From Cornus controversa (taxonomy: Eukaryota > Streptophyta > Magnoliopsida > Cornales > Cornaceae), in contig CM048847.1 in NCBI GenBank assembly GCA_026545225.1, forward strand, positions 14,007,835-14,071,834: DNA of 64,000 nt, written 5' to 3'. The position numbers were made by a program, and so were the translations under genes. The notes beneath the pieces were generated by a model. The model made no database searches and had not been told where the DNA came from. It worked only from the letters and a program-made list of their open reading frames with translations. Positions 63,113-64,000 of this stretch are shown here, piece by piece; the first letter of the stretch is position 1, and every line of letters starts with the position of its first letter.

Positions 63113-64000
63113 GAATCAGAACAACTGAAACTAAACTTGTTTAAAATCATCGATAGCTTGGGAATTGTTTCTTTTACTTGTCCAGATGGTTGAAGTTGGC
63201 ATAGAGCACCATACGGTTGTGATCATTCATGAGTGCAGCAAGGAATTACTCTTTTCGATTCAGGACGTCCTCACGGTCGAATTAGGCATAAAGCAACGTA
63301 TAATTCTATGTATGGCACGATTTCACGTGGATTGGACTTTTCGAATAAGGACAGGTCAAACGAAACAAGTTCAAAACCGTTGTTGTCATTCTCTATTCTT
63401 CTGGACATCCAGATGGTCAATTCTAGCACAAAGCGCCATACGGTTGTGGTCATGCCTGGTTATTGCAAGGAATTGTTCTTTTTGACTCAGAACAACTCAA
63501 ACAAACATGGATGAAGATCGGATCGACATGCTCGTCGTTTCTTTGGGACCCTTTGATGGTTTCATTTAGAAAAAAGTAGCGTACGATTAATATTATGGCA
63601 AGACTTCGCTTGGAATGTGGTTTTCTAATCAAAACAACTCAAATGAAACAAGTTTAAAATGGTTGGTAGCTTACAAATTGTTTCCTTTAGATGTCCAAAC
63701 GGTCGAATTTGGAACAAAGCACCATACGATTGTGATGAAGATCGGATTGACATGTTCGTCACTTCTTTTGGATGCTTTGATGGTCTAATTTGGAAAAAAG
63801 AAACTTACGATTCTGATTATGGCACGACTTCTCAAGGAATGGGTTTTTGAATCAGAACAACTCAAACAAAACTTGTTTAAAATCCTCGATAGCTTGGGAA
63901 TTGTTTCTTTTACTTGTCCAGATGGTTGAAGTTGGCATAGAGCACCATACGGTTGTGATCATTCATGGGTGCAGCATGGAATTACTCTTTTCGATTCAGG
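63113..64000 (+). repeat. Partial HOR at window end
   Basis: This segment holds a full alpha half (63113-63848) and the first 152 bp of beta. The alpha half has TTTAGATG, so it breaks the period of three seen to its left. A private change, GAATAAGG (A at 63347), is present. The array clearly continues past the window. Confidence 0.93.

Larger units (their letters stand above)
1..64000 (+). repeat. Tandem satellite array with 1473-bp higher-order repeat
   Basis: The window consists of one satellite family from end to end. The HOR is 1473 bp, built from an alpha half (736 bp) and a beta half (737 bp). Starts of alpha halves, taken at GAATCAGAACAACT, fall at exact 1473-bp steps from 3457 to 43228 and again from 45437 to 63113, giving 39 complete HORs with no length change. 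Neighbouring HORs differ by only a few substitutions, while alpha and beta differ at many fixed sites. No inversion, transposon insertion or unique sequence interrupts the array. By family knowledge, such arrays form centromeric or pericentromeric heterochromatin in eukaryotes. That location is inferred, not shown. I do not recognise the family name. Base composition looks AT-leaning by eye and was not counted. Confidence 0.97.

Noticed and set aside
1-64000. CRISPR array or bacterial repeat region
   Set aside because: There are no short identical repeats separated by unique spacers. The repeated unit is long, contiguous and hierarchical, and no cas-like genes are present.
1-64000. Ribosomal DNA spacer subrepeats or transposon-derived tandem repeat
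   Set aside because: No rRNA sequence, terminal inverted repeat, LTR, target-site duplication or transposase/reverse transcriptase frame is seen anywhere in 64 kb.

Overview
The whole 64 kb window is one uninterrupted tandem satellite array. I see no protein-coding gene, RNA gene, transposon, CRISPR array or unique-sequence gap. All repeats run head to tail on the same strand. The array is a higher-order repeat (HOR) of 1473 bp made of two diverged halves: alpha (736 bp) and beta (737 bp, one extra G in a G run at its 3' end). Each half starts at a GAATCAGAAC-like motif and aligns internally as six copies of an ancestral monomer of about 142 bp. Two monomers per half are shortened, by about 54 and 62 bp, so 6 x 142 becomes 736.

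Organism: long, highly homogenised HOR satellite of this kind is typical of eukaryotic centromeric or pericentromeric heterochromatin. A plant is my best guess, but I do not recognise the satellite family and nothing here fixes the species. Contiguous assembly through it implies long-read data.

Layout: 1-3456 is irregular (an alpha half, a beta/alpha chimera, a beta half, then a HOR lacking 223 bp). 3457-43227 is 27 HORs of exactly 1473 bp. 43228-45436 is a 2209-bp compound unit with an extra chimeric half. 45437-63112 is 12 more exact HORs. 63113-64000 is a partial HOR. Within the regular parts shared variants reveal a further level: three successive pairs of 2946-bp (2-HOR) duplications at 9349-27024, a run of six near-identical HORs at 28498-37335, a 3682-bp half-register duplication centred on about 44.5 kb, and three 4419-bp (3-HOR) copies at 49856-63112.

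Three variant types of the last beta dimer structure the array. Type x has GATGATGATCGG, TTACAATTC and AACTGAAAC. Type y has GATGAAGATCGG, GGTTCGTC, TTACGATTC and AACTGAAAC. Type z has GATGAAGATCGG, GGTTGGTC, TTACGATTC and AACTAAAAC. Type y occurs only near both ends of the window, z only in the middle, and x throughout. This fits younger expansions inserted inside an older array. The interest of the window lies in its recombination record (unequal exchange, one conversion tract, microhomology deletions), not in encoded functions. Open frames of 60-184 codons occur in every repeat but are by-products of the repeat sequence.
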